Origin: PNOJ01 sp016706845
GTDB taxonomy: Bacteria; Krumholzibacteriota; Krumholzibacteriia; LZORAL124-64-63
Assembly (NCBI GenBank): GCA_016706845.1
Contig: JADJIV010000025.1
Coordinates: 1-53,690, forward strand
Length of the DNA stretch: 53,690 nt
Direction: 5' to 3'
The position numbers and the translations under genes are program-made. Under the pieces are notes generated by a model that saw only the letters and a list, made by a program, of their open reading frames with translations, searched no databases and was not told where the DNA came from. Of the stretch, positions 1 through 10,412 are shown piece by piece (positions within the stretch are counted from its first letter, which is position 1; each line of letters opens with the position of its first letter).

Positions 1-1
1 C

Positions 2-1366
2 GAGCTGTCGGCGCTCGCGCTGCACGCCCTGCAGCACCGCGGCCAGGAGAGCGCGGGCGTCTCCACGTCGGACGGCCACACCGTGCGCACGCACCGCGCC
101 ATGGGCCTGGTCGCCGACGTCTTCACCGAGCCCGTCGTGAAGTCCCTCGACGGCACCTTCAGCATCGGGCACGTCCGCTATTCCACCACCGGGTCGTCGC
201 AGCTGGAGAACGCACAGCCGCTGCAGGTCACCTGCCACCGCGGCACGGTGGCCGTGGCCCACAACGGCAACCTCGTCAACGCCCACCTGCTGCGCCGCGA
301 GATGGAGCGGGAGGGGTCGATCTTCTCGACCACCAGCGACACCGAGGTCATCCTGCACCTGATCGCCCGCAGCCGCGAGGCGACCTTCGAGGACGCCGTC
401 GCCGAGGCGGTCGGCAAGGTCAAGGGCGCGTACTGCCTGCTGGTGCTCTGCCGCGACCGGCTGATCGCCGCGCGGGACCCGCGCGGGTTCCGGCCGCTCT
501 GCCTGGGCCGGTACCAGGACAGCTACGTCATCGCCTCGGAGAGCTGCGCCTTCGACATCATGGGCGGCACCTACCTGCGGGACATCGAGCCGGGCGAGAT
601 GGTCGTCCTGGACGGCAAGGGCCTGGCGAGCCGGCGGCTGGCGCCGCGGGGCGAGATCACCCAGTGCGTCTTCGAGCACATCTACTTCTCGCGCCCCGAC
701 AGCACGATCTTCGGCGTGAGCGTCGACGAGATCCGCCGCCGCTGCGGCGAGATCCTGGGGCAGGAGAGCCCCGCCGACGCCGACTTCGTCTGCGCCGTCC
801 CGGACTCCAGCAACACGGCGGCCCTCGGCTATGCCCGCCAGACCGGCCTGCCGTACGAGCTGGCGCTGATCCGCAACCACTACGTCGGGCGCACCTTCAT
901 CTCGCCGGCCCAGAAGGTCCGGGACATGTCCGTGCGCATCAAGTTCAATCCCGTCCGCAGATTGATCGAGGGGAAACGCGTCGTCGTGATCGACGACAGC
1001 ATCGTCCGCGGCACGACCATGCGGAAGCTCGTGAAGCTCATCCGCGCCGCGGGGGCGGCCGAGGTGCACCTGCGCATCGCCTCGCCGCCGGTGACAAATC
1101 CCTGCTACTACGGCATCGACACGCCGGTGCGCAAGGAGCTCATCGGGAGCAGCCACACGGTGGACGAGATCGCCACCTACCTGCGTGTCGATTCCCTGGC
1201 CTATCTCTCGCTCGAAGGCCTGCTGCGGGCCACCGGGAACCCGTCGGTGCACTGCGCCGCCTGCTTCACCGGGAACTATCCCGTACCCTTCGAGAACGAG
1301 TTGAGCAAGGAGATCCTGGACCGCGGCGCCGCTACCCCGGAAGTGGGCACTCCGGGGGCGCGTTGA
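2..1366 (+). CDS. purF: Amidophosphoribosyltransferase (partial, 5' end outside window)
   Basis: First committed step of cytosolic de novo purine synthesis: PRPP plus glutamine gives phosphoribosylamine. The frame is open from base 2, so the start and the N-terminal cysteine nucleophile lie upstream of the window. The first visible residues include LHALQHRGQESAGV, the usual PurF segment just after the nucleophile. The glutaminase domain (RYSTTG, AHNGNL) is followed by the phosphoribosyltransferase domain with the PRPP loop VVVIDDSIVRGTT near bases 980-1020. Cysteines near the C terminus (VHCAACFTGNYP) match the Fe-S-binding type seen in Bacillus-like PurF. The stop TGA at 1364-1366 lies 29 bases before the preferred GTG start of the next gene. 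No frame break is visible. Confidence 0.97.
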   Translation, partial: ELSALALHALQHRGQESAGVSTSDGHTVRTHRAMGLVADVFTEPVVKSLDGTFSIGHVRYSTTGSSQLENAQPLQVTCHRGTVAVAHNGNLVNAHLLRREMEREGSIFSTTSDTEVILHLIARSREATFEDAVAEAVGKVKGAYCLLVLCRDRLIAARDPRGFRPLCLGRYQDSYVIASESCAFDIMGGTYLRDIEPGEMVVLDGKGLASRRLAPRGEITQCVFEHIYFSRPDSTIFGVSVDEIRRRCGEILGQESPADADFVCAVPDSSNTAALGYARQTGLPYELALIRNHYVGRTFISPAQKVRDMSVRIKFNPVRRLIEGKRVVVIDDSIVRGTTMRKLVKLIRAAGAAEVHLRIASPPVTNPCYYGIDTPVRKELIGSSHTVDEIATYLRVDSLAYLSLEGLLRATGNPSVHCAACFTGNYPVPFENELSKEILDRGAATPEVGTPGAR

Positions 1367-1395
1367 CGCCCGGTCCCGATCGGAAACGAGGCTTC

Positions 1396-4171
1396 GTGTC
1401 CGGACACGCCCAGGGCGGCACCCACCGCCCGGACCCGGCGTACGACGATCCGCAGCGGCTGCGCGCCGCGTTGCGGCGGCGCGTGCTGCCCCTGGTCTCC
1501 CGCCCGGGACGCTACCTGGGCGGGGAGCTGGGCGCGTCGCACAAGACCTGGGACCCGACCCGCGCGAACCTCCTGCTCTCCTACCCCGACGCCTACGAGC
1601 TGGGCATCTCCAACAACGGCCTGCGCATCCTGTACGCCGCGGTCAACGCGCGCGAGGACGCCTACGCCGACCTCGCATTCGCGCCCTGGCCCGACCTCGA
1701 GGCCCAGCTGCGCGAGACGGGCCTGCCCCTGTTCGCGCTGGAGTCGGGGCGGCCGGCGCGCGCGTTCGACGTGCTCGGCTTCTCCCTGGGCTACGAGCTG
1801 TGCCTGACCAACCTGCTGACGATGCTGGACCTGGCGGGCGTGCCGCTGCGCGCGGCCGACCGCGCCGACGGCGACCCGCTGGTGCTGGTCGGCGGGCACT
1901 GCGCCGCGAACCCGGCGGTGCTGGGCCCCTTCGCCGACGTCGTGTGCGTGGGCGACGGGGAGGAGGCGCTGCTGGAGATCGCCGACGCCGTCCGCGACGG
2001 CAAGCGGGCGGGCGAGGACCGCGCCGCGCTGCTGGCCCGGGTCCGCGCCGTGCCCGGCCTGTGGTGGGAGGGCAAGCCGGGACGCACCGAGGCGCGCGTC
2101 GTGCGCGACCTGAACGCGTTCCCGCCGCCGGCCACCCTGGTGCCGGTGATCGAGGCGGTCCACGACCGCCTCTCGCTGGAGGTCATGCGGGGCTGCGTCC
2201 GGGGCTGCCGCTTCTGCCAGGCCGGGATGATCACCCGCCCGGTGCGCGAGCGCGACGTGGCCCAGGTCGTCGACTGCGCCGTCGCCGGCGCGCGCGACCT
2301 CGGCTGGGAGGAGGTCTCGCTGCTCTCGCTCTCGACCTGCGACTACACGGGCCTGGGCGCGGCGATGGCGGGCATCCTCGAGGGATCGGCGATACGCGCA
2401 CGTCCTGGAGCTGCCGAGCCTGCGCGTCGACGCCCTGGACGAGGGCCTCTACGGCCTGGTCCAGCAGGAGCGGCCGTCGTCCTTCACCTTCGCGCCCGAG
2501 GCGGGCAGCCAGCGCCTGCGCGACGTGGTCAACAAGAACGTCACCGAGCAGGACGTCCTGACCAGCGTGCGGCGCGCCTTCGCCGCGGGCGCCAAGAAGA
2601 TCAAGCTCTACTTCATGACGGGCCTGCCCACCGAGACCGACGCGGACCTGCTGGCCGCGGCGGACCTGGTGGAGAAGGTCGTGGCCGCGGCCCCGCGCGG
2701 CGGGGCGCAGGTCACCGCCTCGTTCTCGCCCTTTGCGCCCAAGGCGCACACGCCGTTCCAGTGGGCCGGCCAGGTGTCGCGGCGCGAGATGGCCCGGCGC
2801 AACGGGCTGCTGGCGGACCGCCTGCGCGGCAGCCGCATCAAGCTCAGCCTGCGCGACCCCGACGTGTCCTGGCTGGAGGGCGTGCTCGGCCTCGGCGACG
2901 CCGCCGTGGCCGACGTCGTGGAGCGGGCCTGGCGCCTGGGCGCCCGCTTCGACGGCTGGGACGAGATGTTCCACGCCGGGCGGTGGGAGCAGGCCTTCGC
3001 CGAGGCGGGCGTCGATCCGGACGCCTACGTCGCCCCGCGCGACCCGCAGGCGCCGCTGCCCTGGGACGGCGTCTTCGCCCAGGTGGACCGCGACTTCCTG
3101 CGCCGCGACTGGGAACTGGCGCAGTCCGGCGGCACGGTGCAGGATTGCCGGCTTGAAGGCGGCTGCGAGCGCTGCGAAGCCTGCGGCCCCGGTCTCGTCC
3201 ACGTGTTCGCCGAGCAGCCCGACGGGTCGCGCGCGCAGCAGGGGCGGGTTGCGACCGCGGCGGCGCCCCTGGGCGACACGACCGCTCCGGCCGCCGCGAC
3301 GACCGCGCCGGCCGACATCGTTTCCCTGTTCGATCCCCGCAACGCCGATCCGGCGGACCCGCACCGCGAGCGCCCGCAGTGGCGCAAGTGGCGCGAGCGG
3401 GCGAGCGAGAAGTGCTGGTTCCGGGCGAGCTACGTCAAGGACGGCGATGCCGTCTGGCTGGGCCACCTCGACTTCCAGCGCCTGATCCAGATGGCCCTGC
3501 GCCGCTCCGCCCTGCCGGTGGCGTACAGCCAGGGCTTCCACCCTCACCTGCTGATCAAGTTCGGTCCGCCCCTGCCGGTGGGCGTGGCCGGCGACGACGA
3601 GCTGCTGGACATCGCCCTGCTGCACGACGTGCACGACTGGGTGCCGAGGTTGAACCGGCAGCTGCCCCCGTCGATCCGACTGCTGGCGGCCGAGCCCATG
3701 GGGCCGGTCGTGCCGGAGTCGATCGAGCAGGGTGTCGATCGCAGCGACTACCGGGCCCTGCTGCCCCCGCCGGCCGACGGCGGGCCTTCCCTCGAGACCG
3801 TGCGCCGGCTGGCCGGGGAATTCCTGGCCGCGTCGAGCCGCACCGTCGTGCGCCAGCGCCCCAAGGGGGACGTGGCGGTGGACGTGCGCCCGCTGCTGTG
3901 CGAGGACCGTCTCGCGGTGGCGGAGGCTCCCGGCCCCGACGGCGGGGTTGTCCTGACCTTTTCCCTGCAGCGCCTCCCGGGCCAGCCCGGGCTGCCTGCC
4001 CATGATTTCCTCGCGGCCCTCTGCGGCGACGCGCTCCCGGAACCCCGACATGCCGAGTTGCGGCGCACGGCCCTGCTGATGCGCCGGCCGGACGGGACCT
4101 GGGCCTCGCCGCTCGACGGGGTCCGCGAACACAACCAGCGGTTCTGGCTGCAGCGTCATCTGACGGCCTGA
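1396..4171 (+). CDS. B12-binding-type radical SAM protein with C-terminal DUF2344 (TIGR03960/TIGR03936-like), one frame break
   Basis: Predicted radical SAM enzyme of unknown substrate. The N-terminal third has the cobalamin-binding-like region (SYPDAYELGISNNGLRILY, GGHCAANP). The cluster motif CVRGCRFC (CxxxCxxC) lies near bases 2190-2220, and the C-terminal part (FRASYVKDGDAVWLGHLDF onward) is a DUF2344 domain. The frame changes near base 2383: the upstream part ends GILEG and the downstream part resumes as YAHVLELPSLRVDAL, so one base appears to be extra. GTG 1396 is chosen because ACGAGG sits just upstream and the family N terminus follows; a TTG at 1363 overlapping the purF stop is an alternative. 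It is followed at 27 bases by the RNase G/E gene, an arrangement common in bacteria. Confidence 0.9.
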
Positions 4172-4197
4172 ACCGCCCACAGATTGGAACCATAGAC

Positions 4198-6232
4198 ATG
4201 CGCAAGGACATCATCATCAACGCGAATCCCCACGAGATCCGCATCGGCATCCGCGAGGACGGAGAGCTGGTCGAGCTGCTCATCGAGCGCGCCGACAGCA
4301 AGCGGATCGTGGGCAACCTCTACCGCGGCGTCGTCACCTCGGTGAAGCCGGGCCTGCAGGCGGCCTTCGTCGACATCGGGCTGGAGCGGGCGGGCTTCCT
4401 GCACGCCTCGGACCTGGTGCACGAGGACCCCGAGTCGGTCGAGGCGGTCGACGGGCCGCTGCCCGCCGGCGGCGGCCGCAGCGGGCGCAACGCCCAGGTG
4501 CCCGACATCGGCGACATGCTGAAGGTCGGCGACAAGATCCTGGTCCAGGTCACCAAGGAGCCCATCAGCAGCAAGGGCCCGCGCCTGACCGCCGACATCA
4601 GCCTGCCGGGCCGCTTCCTGGTCTACATGCCCAAGGGCCATCACGTGGGCGTCTCGCGCAAGATCGAGGACCGCCGCGAGCGCGTGCGCCTGAAGCGCAT
4701 CCTGCAGGAGGCCCGCCCCGACGCCGGCGCGTTCATCGTGCGCACCGCGGCCGAGGAGGCCGAGGAGAAGGCCATCCGCGCCGACGTCAAGTACCTGTCG
4801 GACCTGTGGCTGACCGTCGAGGCCGCCGACCGCGAGGTCCAGGCGCCCGCCCTGGTCCACGAGGACGTGGGCATGGTCGTGGGCCTGATCCGCGACATCT
4901 TCAAGGACGACGTCGACCAGCTCGTCATCGACGACAAGGAAGACTTAAGCGCCTCCAGAAGCACGTGCAGATCTTCGCGCCCGACATCAAGGACCGCGTC
5001 CGTTGCACCGCGACGCGTCGGCCATCTTCGACCACTACGACATCGAGCAGGAGATCCGCAAGAGCACCGAGCCCAAGGTGTGGATGAAGAAAGGGCGGCT
5101 ACATCGTCATCGAGCAGACCGAGGCGCTGGTCTCGATCGACGTGAACACCGGCCGCTTCGTCGGCCGCCACAACCAGGAAGACACGATCGTCGAGACCAA
5201 CATGCTGGCCGCCCGCGAGGTGGCGCGGCAGCTGCGCCTGCGCGACATCGGCGGCATCATCGTGGTCGACTTCATCGACATGGAGTCCGAGGGGAACAAG
5301 AAGCGCGTGCTGAACGAGCTGCGCAACTCCCTGAAGAACGACCGCGCGCGCACCAAGGTCTTCCCGGTCAGCAGCCTGGGCCTGGCCGAGATGAGCCGCC
5401 AGCGCGTCCGCCCCTCGCTGGTCTCGTTCCTCAGCGACGACTGCCCCTACTGCCACGGCGCCGGCAAGGTGCTCAGCCTCGAGACGCTCGCCAACCGCAT
5501 CGAGCGCGAGGTGCACCGCGTCCACCACAAGACCGGCGAAAGGCAGCTGCAGATCGTGGCCAACCCCATGCTGGCCCTCTACCTGGCCAGCGAGCGCGCC
5601 GAGCAGCTCGACGACCTCTGCAGCGAGCACGACATGATCATCGACGTGACCGACGACCCCGGCCTGCACCGCGAGAACTACCAGGTGCTGTCGCTGAAGT
5701 CGGACCGCGACCTGATCCAGGAAGCCGAGAAGCGTCTGCTGCCGCGCGGACGCGGCAACCGCGGCCACGTCACGACCCAGCCGGCCCCCCCCGGCCGCGA
5801 GCGTCACGACCGCGGCGAGCGCCCCGCCCGTCCGGACCGCACCGAGCGGTTCGACCACGACGAGCGCCCGGACCGCGCCGACCTGCCGGAGCGCCCGACC
5901 GGCCCGAGCGGCCGGACACCGAGGAGAGCGGTGTGCGGGCCGAGTCCCCGCGCGACCGCGACGCCGGGCAGCGCCGGCGCCCCGCCGGACCGCCCCGCCC
6001 GCGCCCGGAAATCCGCCGGCCGCGACCCGCCGAGATCGCCGAGAGCCGCGACGCCGGTGAGGCGCGCGACGGCGCGCCCGTCGACGAGAGCGCGGAAGCC
6101 GCGTCCCGGCCCCGCCGACGCGGCCGGCGCGGTGGGCGGCGCCGGTCGACGCGGGGTGCGGGCGACGCCGGGTCCGGGAGCGAGGCGGGTTTCTCCGGCG
6201 GCGGCGCCGGTGAAGGCGGCGCCGCGGACTAG
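4198..6232 (+). CDS. rng: Ribonuclease G/E family endoribonuclease, four apparent frame breaks
   Basis: Cytoplasmic endoribonuclease for rRNA/mRNA processing. The start MRKDIIINANPHEIRI is followed by an S1-like domain (GNLYRGVVTSVKPGLQAAFVDI) and the catalytic part (SIDVNTGRFVG, then IIVVDFIDM). The zinc-link pair CPYCHG lies near 5440, and a basic arginine-glycine tail ends the protein. The frame must change near 4946 (GACTTAAGC where GACTACAAGC is expected, resuming KRLQKHVQIFAPD), near 5002 (resuming LHRDASAIFDHYDIE), near 5093 (AAAGGG run, resuming GGYIVIEQTEALV) and near 5897 in the tail (resuming DRPERPDTEESG). Each is a one-base event with conserved protein on both sides, so I read them as sequence errors in an intact gene. 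The tail frame ending at 6232 is preferred because its arginine-rich, acidic composition fits the family. Confidence 0.88.
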
Positions 6233-6255
6233 ACGCGCATCATGACGGGGAAGGT

Positions 6256-7224
6256 TCAGCGGGGCGGCGTCGGCGCGACGTCGCCCCGCAGCTGCAGGCG
6301 GGCCTGGCGCAGGAAGTTGTCGGCGACGGCCGCGTTCCTGGCGCGACCCGGTCCCGGACGCAGCGCCAGCAGGCGGCGGGCTGCGCCCTTCAGCCCGTAT
6401 TCCAGGAACATCACCGCGCGGAACAGCGGCACCTGCCGGGCGCCGCGGTGCTTCGCCACGAACAGCCGGTAGGAGTGCTGGAACTGCGCCAGCGCGAAGT
6501 CGCCGGCGCGGGCCGCGGCGCGTCCCTCCAGGTGGACGACCTCGACGCCGGCGACATGGTAGACGTCCCACCCCAGTCCCGTCGCGCGGGCGCACCAATC
6601 CGTCTCCTCGAAGTACAGGAAGAAGCGCTCGTCGAGCGTGCCCACGTCGCGCAGCGCGTCGGCCGCGATCATCATGCAGGCGCCGGCGACGTAGCCGACT
6701 TTGCGCGTCGCGTCGCGGGCGTCCGGGATCCTGGTGAACGTCACGCGCCGCAGGCACGGCGGCCAGCGGCGCCGGTAGGGTCCCAGCAGTTCCAGCAGGT
6801 GGTAGCGCGGCGAGGGCAGGTTGCCGTAGGTGATCGTGGGCGCACCGTCGGCGTCGGTCAGCGTGGGGCCGACCGCTCCCGCCCGCGGCGTGGCGGCGAG
6901 GAAAGCGTGCAGCGCGGCGAGCGATCCGGGCCGGCAGACCGTGTCCGGGTTCAGCAGCAGGATCGCCGGGCCGGCCGCGCGACCGAGCACGAGGTTGTTG
7001 GCGGCCGCGAAGCCCAGGTTGCGACCGGCGTCCACGAGTTCCACCCAGGGGAACTCGCGCCGGACGAAATCGGCCGAACCGTCCGACGACCCGTTGTCCA
7101 CGACGTAGGTCTTCGCGGGCAGGCCGGCCAGGGCGGCGTCCAGGGAAGCCAGGCACGCGCCGAGCAGGTCGCGCGTGTTCCAGTTGACGATGATGATCGA
7201 CAGCGCCGGTGTCATGTCCCGCAT
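6256..7224 (-). CDS. Family 2 glycosyltransferase (rhamnosyltransferase-like)
   Basis: Predicted cytoplasmic GT-A sugar transferase for cell-surface polysaccharide. The N terminus has LSIIIVNWNTRDLL, then VVDNGSSDGSADFVR and NLGFAAANN. The DxD-like metal site is LLLNPDTV, and DERFFLYFEETDWCAR is the acceptor-side motif typical of WbbL-type rhamnosyltransferases. Length (322 residues) is normal. The ATG at 7224 is preceded by GAGGA; a second in-frame ATG lies at 7215. It follows the methyltransferase gene by 7 bases on the same strand, so the two are probably co-transcribed. The sugar and acceptor cannot be told from sequence. It converges with the RNase G/E gene with only 23 bases between stops. 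Confidence 0.88.
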   Translation of the reverse strand: MRDMTPALSIIIVNWNTRDLLGACLASLDAALAGLPAKTYVVDNGSSDGSADFVRREFPWVELVDAGRNLGFAAANNLVLGRAAGPAILLLNPDTVCRPGSLAALHAFLAATPRAGAVGPTLTDADGAPTITYGNLPSPRYHLLELLGPYRRRWPPCLRRVTFTRIPDARDATRKVGYVAGACMMIAADALRDVGTLDERFFLYFEETDWCARATGLGWDVYHVAGVEVVHLEGRAAARAGDFALAQFQHSYRLFVAKHRGARQVPLFRAVMFLEYGLKGAARRLLALRPGPGRARNAAVADNFLRQARLQLRGDVAPTPPR

Positions 7225-7231
7225 CCGATCC

Positions 7232-7978
7232 TCATCGCGACTTGAAGGCGCGGGCGATCAGGAACAGCCCGGGCCCGTCCGGCGGGCAGGCCGCCTCTTC
7301 CCGGAAGAAGCGCCGCGTCAGGCCGGCCGTGCGCAGCCGGCCGAAGTTGAAGCCGCGTTCGATCCCCCGGCGGAACAGCGCCACGGCGAAGGGGCTCCTG
7401 AAGACGGGCTCCACGACGACGTCCCGGAACCCGATGGACAGCAGGAGGTCGCGCAGCTCGTCGCGGCGGTAGTAGTGCTGCACGGCGTGCTCGCGCCGGT
7501 GCCGCTCGACGAGGGCGGCGTCGGTGATCGCCTCGAGCGAATCCACCGAGAAGATCATCTCGCCGCCAGGCTTGAGGATGCGGTGGGCGTGCCGCAGGAC
7601 GCTCACGTGGTCCGGGATGTGTTCGATCACGCAGATGCTGAAGACGCGGTCGAAGCTGCCGTCCGCGAATCCCGCCTGCTCGAGGGGAACGTCGAGGAAG
7701 TCCGCCCGGACGCGCCCCGGCATGTGGCGCGCGAACCAGCGCGCCCGCGCGACGAAGCCGGAATCGACGTCCAGGCCCGTGATGTGACCGCAGCGCCGGC
7801 CGAGCAGCAGGGTGTGGTTGCCGGTCCCGCAGCCGATGTCCAGGACCCGCTCGTCGCCCCGCCAGGCGAGGTCGCGCGTGAGCTCGGCGAACTCGTAGAT
7901 CTTGAACGGGCTGTAGGTGAAGTAGATGTGCGGGTAGAGGCGCAGCTTCAGCAGCAGCAGCCACAGCAGGTTCTTCAC
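7232..7978 (-). CDS. Class I SAM-dependent methyltransferase
   Basis: Predicted methyltransferase of unknown acceptor. The SAM site is VLDIGCGTGNHTLLL (motif I) followed by GLDVDSGFV; motif II/III residues are FDRVFSICVIEHIPD and ILKPGGEMIF. A hydrophobic, aromatic N terminus (MKNLLWLLLLKLRLYPHIYF) could associate with the membrane. The start is GTG at 7978 with GAGGTG upstream. It sits between the rhomboid and glycosyltransferase genes, so a role in modifying a polysaccharide or lipid-linked glycan is plausible, but this is inferred only from the neighbours. Confidence 0.87.
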   Translation of the reverse strand: MKNLLWLLLLKLRLYPHIYFTYSPFKIYEFAELTRDLAWRGDERVLDIGCGTGNHTLLLGRRCGHITGLDVDSGFVARARWFARHMPGRVRADFLDVPLEQAGFADGSFDRVFSICVIEHIPDHVSVLRHAHRILKPGGEMIFSVDSLEAITDAALVERHRREHAVQHYYRRDELRDLLLSIGFRDVVVEPVFRSPFAVALFRRGIERGFNFGRLRTAGLTRRFFREEAACPPDGPGLFLIARAFKSR

Positions 7979-8006
7979 GCGGCACCTCGGCGGTCGGCGG
8001 TGGTCG

Positions 8007-8852
8007 TCAGTTCTTGCGGCTGGCCCGGCGCAGCGTCTCGCGCTCCTGCTCGGTGAGGCTGGCGAGGCCCTCGCGGGAGATCTTCTCCAGCAGGCGGTCG
8101 ATCTCGTCGCGGGGCTCGGGCCCGGGGGCGGTTCCGGACGCCGGCGGCGGCGCGTCGTCCAGGACGTGGAAGCGGCCGCGGGCCCGGTTGCGGCGGCGCG
8201 CGCGGGTGAACTTCCGCCAGAGGCGGTCGCCGACCTTCAGGTAGAGCACGCCGAACAGGATGCCCCCGAGGTGGGCCAGGTGCCCCACGCTCGACGGGGT
8301 CCTGGTGGCCAGCAGCTCGAAGACCCCCAGGCCGATCACGAACCACTTCACCTTGATCGGGATCAGGAACCACAGCAGCACGCGGCGCTCGGGGTAGAGC
8401 AGGCCGTAGGCGGTCAGGATGCCGTAGCCGGCGCCCGAGGCCCCGATCAGCGGGATGGCGGCGGTGGCCGGCTCGATGCGCGGCATCAGCAGCACGTAGA
8501 CCAGACCCGCGCCGATCCCGGTGAACAGGTAATAGCGCAGGAAGGCGCGCTTGCCCCACTGGGAGTCGATCTCCGAGCCGAACATCCAGAGCAGGAACAT
8601 GTTGAAGAAGAGGTGCCAGAAGTTCTGGTGCAGGAACATGTAGGTCACGAACTGCCACAGGTGCAGCCGGTCCAGGGCTTCGCGGGGCACCAGCCCGAAG
8701 AAGTGGTCGAACGAGTAGCGGGTTGCGCCGTCGCCCAGCAGCCAGCGCAGCACGAACACCGAGATGTTGGCGGCCAGCAGCGCCCGGACCGTGGGGGTCA
8801 GCGCGGGGCCGAAGCTCAGGCCGCTCGATTGTCCCGTCCCGTAGGATCGCAC
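8007..8852 (-). CDS. Rhomboid-family intramembrane serine protease
   Basis: Membrane protease that cleaves transmembrane substrates. The catalytic serine is in GASGAGYGIL (Ser139) and the catalytic histidine in AHLGG (His194). The oxyanion-region motif HLFFNMFLLW gives His80 and Asn84. Six or so hydrophobic segments span residues 20-205. A soluble C-terminal tail of about 75 residues ends in a charged helix (EIDRLLEKISREGLASLTEQ), as in many bacterial rhomboids. The start is GTG 8852 with GGGAGA upstream. It is first of three minus-strand genes and lies 28 bases before the methyltransferase gene. The substrate is unknown. Confidence 0.93.
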   Translation of the reverse strand: MRSYGTGQSSGLSFGPALTPTVRALLAANISVFVLRWLLGDGATRYSFDHFFGLVPREALDRLHLWQFVTYMFLHQNFWHLFFNMFLLWMFGSEIDSQWGKRAFLRYYLFTGIGAGLVYVLLMPRIEPATAAIPLIGASGAGYGILTAYGLLYPERRVLLWFLIPIKVKWFVIGLGVFELLATRTPSSVGHLAHLGGILFGVLYLKVGDRLWRKFTRARRRNRARGRFHVLDDAPPPASGTAPGPEPRDEIDRLLEKISREGLASLTEQERETLRRASRKN

Positions 8853-8940
8853 GTGTGGATCTCCCTTGGTCGTCCGCCGGCACCCAAGCTACAACATCGC
8901 CGGTCTGCTGGCACGGGAAATGACCCCCCCGCCCGAGCCG

Positions 8941-8975
8941 AAATGAACAGGGCGGGGACTCGCGTCCCCGCCCTG
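8941..8975 (-). terminator. Rho-independent terminator after the SGNH hydrolase gene
   Basis: A perfect 11-bp inverted repeat (CAGGGCGGGGA at 8948-8958 and its complement at 8965-8975) encloses a 6-base loop. On the minus strand it lies 22 bases past the hydrolase stop and is followed by TTCATTT. This is the expected end of the fadL-hydrolase transcript. Confidence 0.7.
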
Positions 8976-8997
8976 CGCCGTCTCGGGACGACCTCCG

Positions 8998-10397
8998 CTA
9001 GCGGAAGATGGCGTCCATGGCCCGGGCCGCCTCGGGGCTCAGGCCGGCGGCCGCCTTCTCGTTCATGGGAACCCCGTAGGTCGGGTCCCAGGTCAGACCG
9101 GCCAGGTCGATGCTCGGGATCGAGGCGTCCAGAGCCTCATTGATCGTGGCGATGAACCCGTTGGCCACGTGGCCGTAGCCGCGGTTGTTCGGGTGGATGC
9201 CGTCCAGGGAGAAGTAGGTCGTCGCCGCGGCGGCGGCCGGCGTCAAGCCCGAACCCACGAGGGCCAGGAAGTGCGTGGCCTGGCCGGGGTTCAGGGCCGC
9301 CAGGGCGGCGTGCGCATCGTAGAGGTGGACATGGTCGCGTTCGTCCACGGCCGCGGCGATGGCCGCGTTGAAGCCCGTGACCGCGTCCTGCACGACCGCG
9401 GTTTCGGCGATGTCCAGCGTGTACTCCTCGGGAATGGGTAGGCTGCCGTTGATCGGAGGCGACAGGTAGCTCAGGGTCGGGAAGCGCACGTAGACAACGT
9501 CCTCTTCCCCGAACAGGTTGGCGTCCGGGAGCGCGTCGGGCCCCGGCAGGCCGGCCATGGCCCGGAACGTCGTCTTGGGCATGAAATAGGGCGTGCTGGC
9601 GATGTCAGGCACGTTGGCCGTGATGATGATCGGCTCGAAGCCTGTGCGGGCGAACACCTTGTCGGTGATGCGGTCGAGCAGCGCTTCGTACATCACGGCG
9701 AAGGCCGCCGGCGGCGTCACGTTCACGCCCAGGACCGGCTCGCCGCTCATGGCGCCGCCGAGGGCGTCGTTGTTGCCCAGCCAGCAGGTGACCAGGGTCG
9801 GCTCCAGCGACGCGGCCTGGTCGCACATGACCACGCCGCCGAAGACGCTGTTGCGCAGGACGAAGTCGAAGTACGAGTTGCCCGGCGACTGGCTGTTGGC
9901 CGAGCTGGTGGCGTTCATGCCGTCGGACAGCGTCGCGCCCGGCACGCCCAGGTTCTGGTAGGCCACCGGCCACTGGGCGGTCAGCAGCAGCGTGCTCTGG
10001 ATGGCCGTGCGCAGCGTCGAGTCGACCACCGCGATCCCGTGCCGTCGGAGTGCAGCACGCCGGCCGCATAGTTGGCGTCCACGAGGGTCGTGCTGCCGAT
10101 GCCGGGCATCGCGATCAGCGGCTGCATGAACGAGCCCGCGGGGTAGCCCAGCGCCGAGGCGATGAGCTGCGGGTAGGAGTTGACCTGCCCGTTCCTGACC
10201 AGACCGCCGTCCATGAAGCCGGCGGTGAGGCTGTTGCCGATGGCCACGTAGTTGGAGAAGATCGCCTCGCCGGTCGGCTGCACGTAGGTCAGCTCCACCG
10301 GCTCAGGGGTATCGACGCCGCAGCCCGCGGCCAGGAGGGCCAGCAGGACGACGGCGGTCGCCGGGATCTTCGCCAGGGTCGTGGTGTGCTTGTTCAT
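8998..10397 (-). CDS. SGNH/GDSL-type hydrolase lipoprotein, one frame break
   Basis: Predicted lipoprotein esterase or lipase. The signal peptide ends in a lipobox (LLAAGC, Cys26). SGNH block I is YVAIGNSLTAGF (GNSL in place of GDSL), block III is WLGNNDALGG, and block V with the catalytic histidine is DGIHPNNRGY. The two parts lie in different frames: the N-terminal part runs to HSDGTG near 10036 and the rest resumes as AVVDSTLRTAIQ. One missing base at the CCC run near 10035 restores a single protein of about 466 residues. The start ATG 10397 has AAGGAGGA upstream and follows fadL by 15 bases, so the pair forms an operon. It may act on lipids handled by the FadL partner. Confidence 0.87.
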
Positions 10398-10412
10398 CGC
10401 GGTCCTCCTTTC

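Noticed and set aside
1276..6232. Long open frames antisense to or offset from purF, the radical SAM gene and rng (several hundred codons)
   Set aside because: They have arginine/alanine-rich or valine/histidine-rich composition caused by GC-biased codons and overlap genes with clear family motifs.
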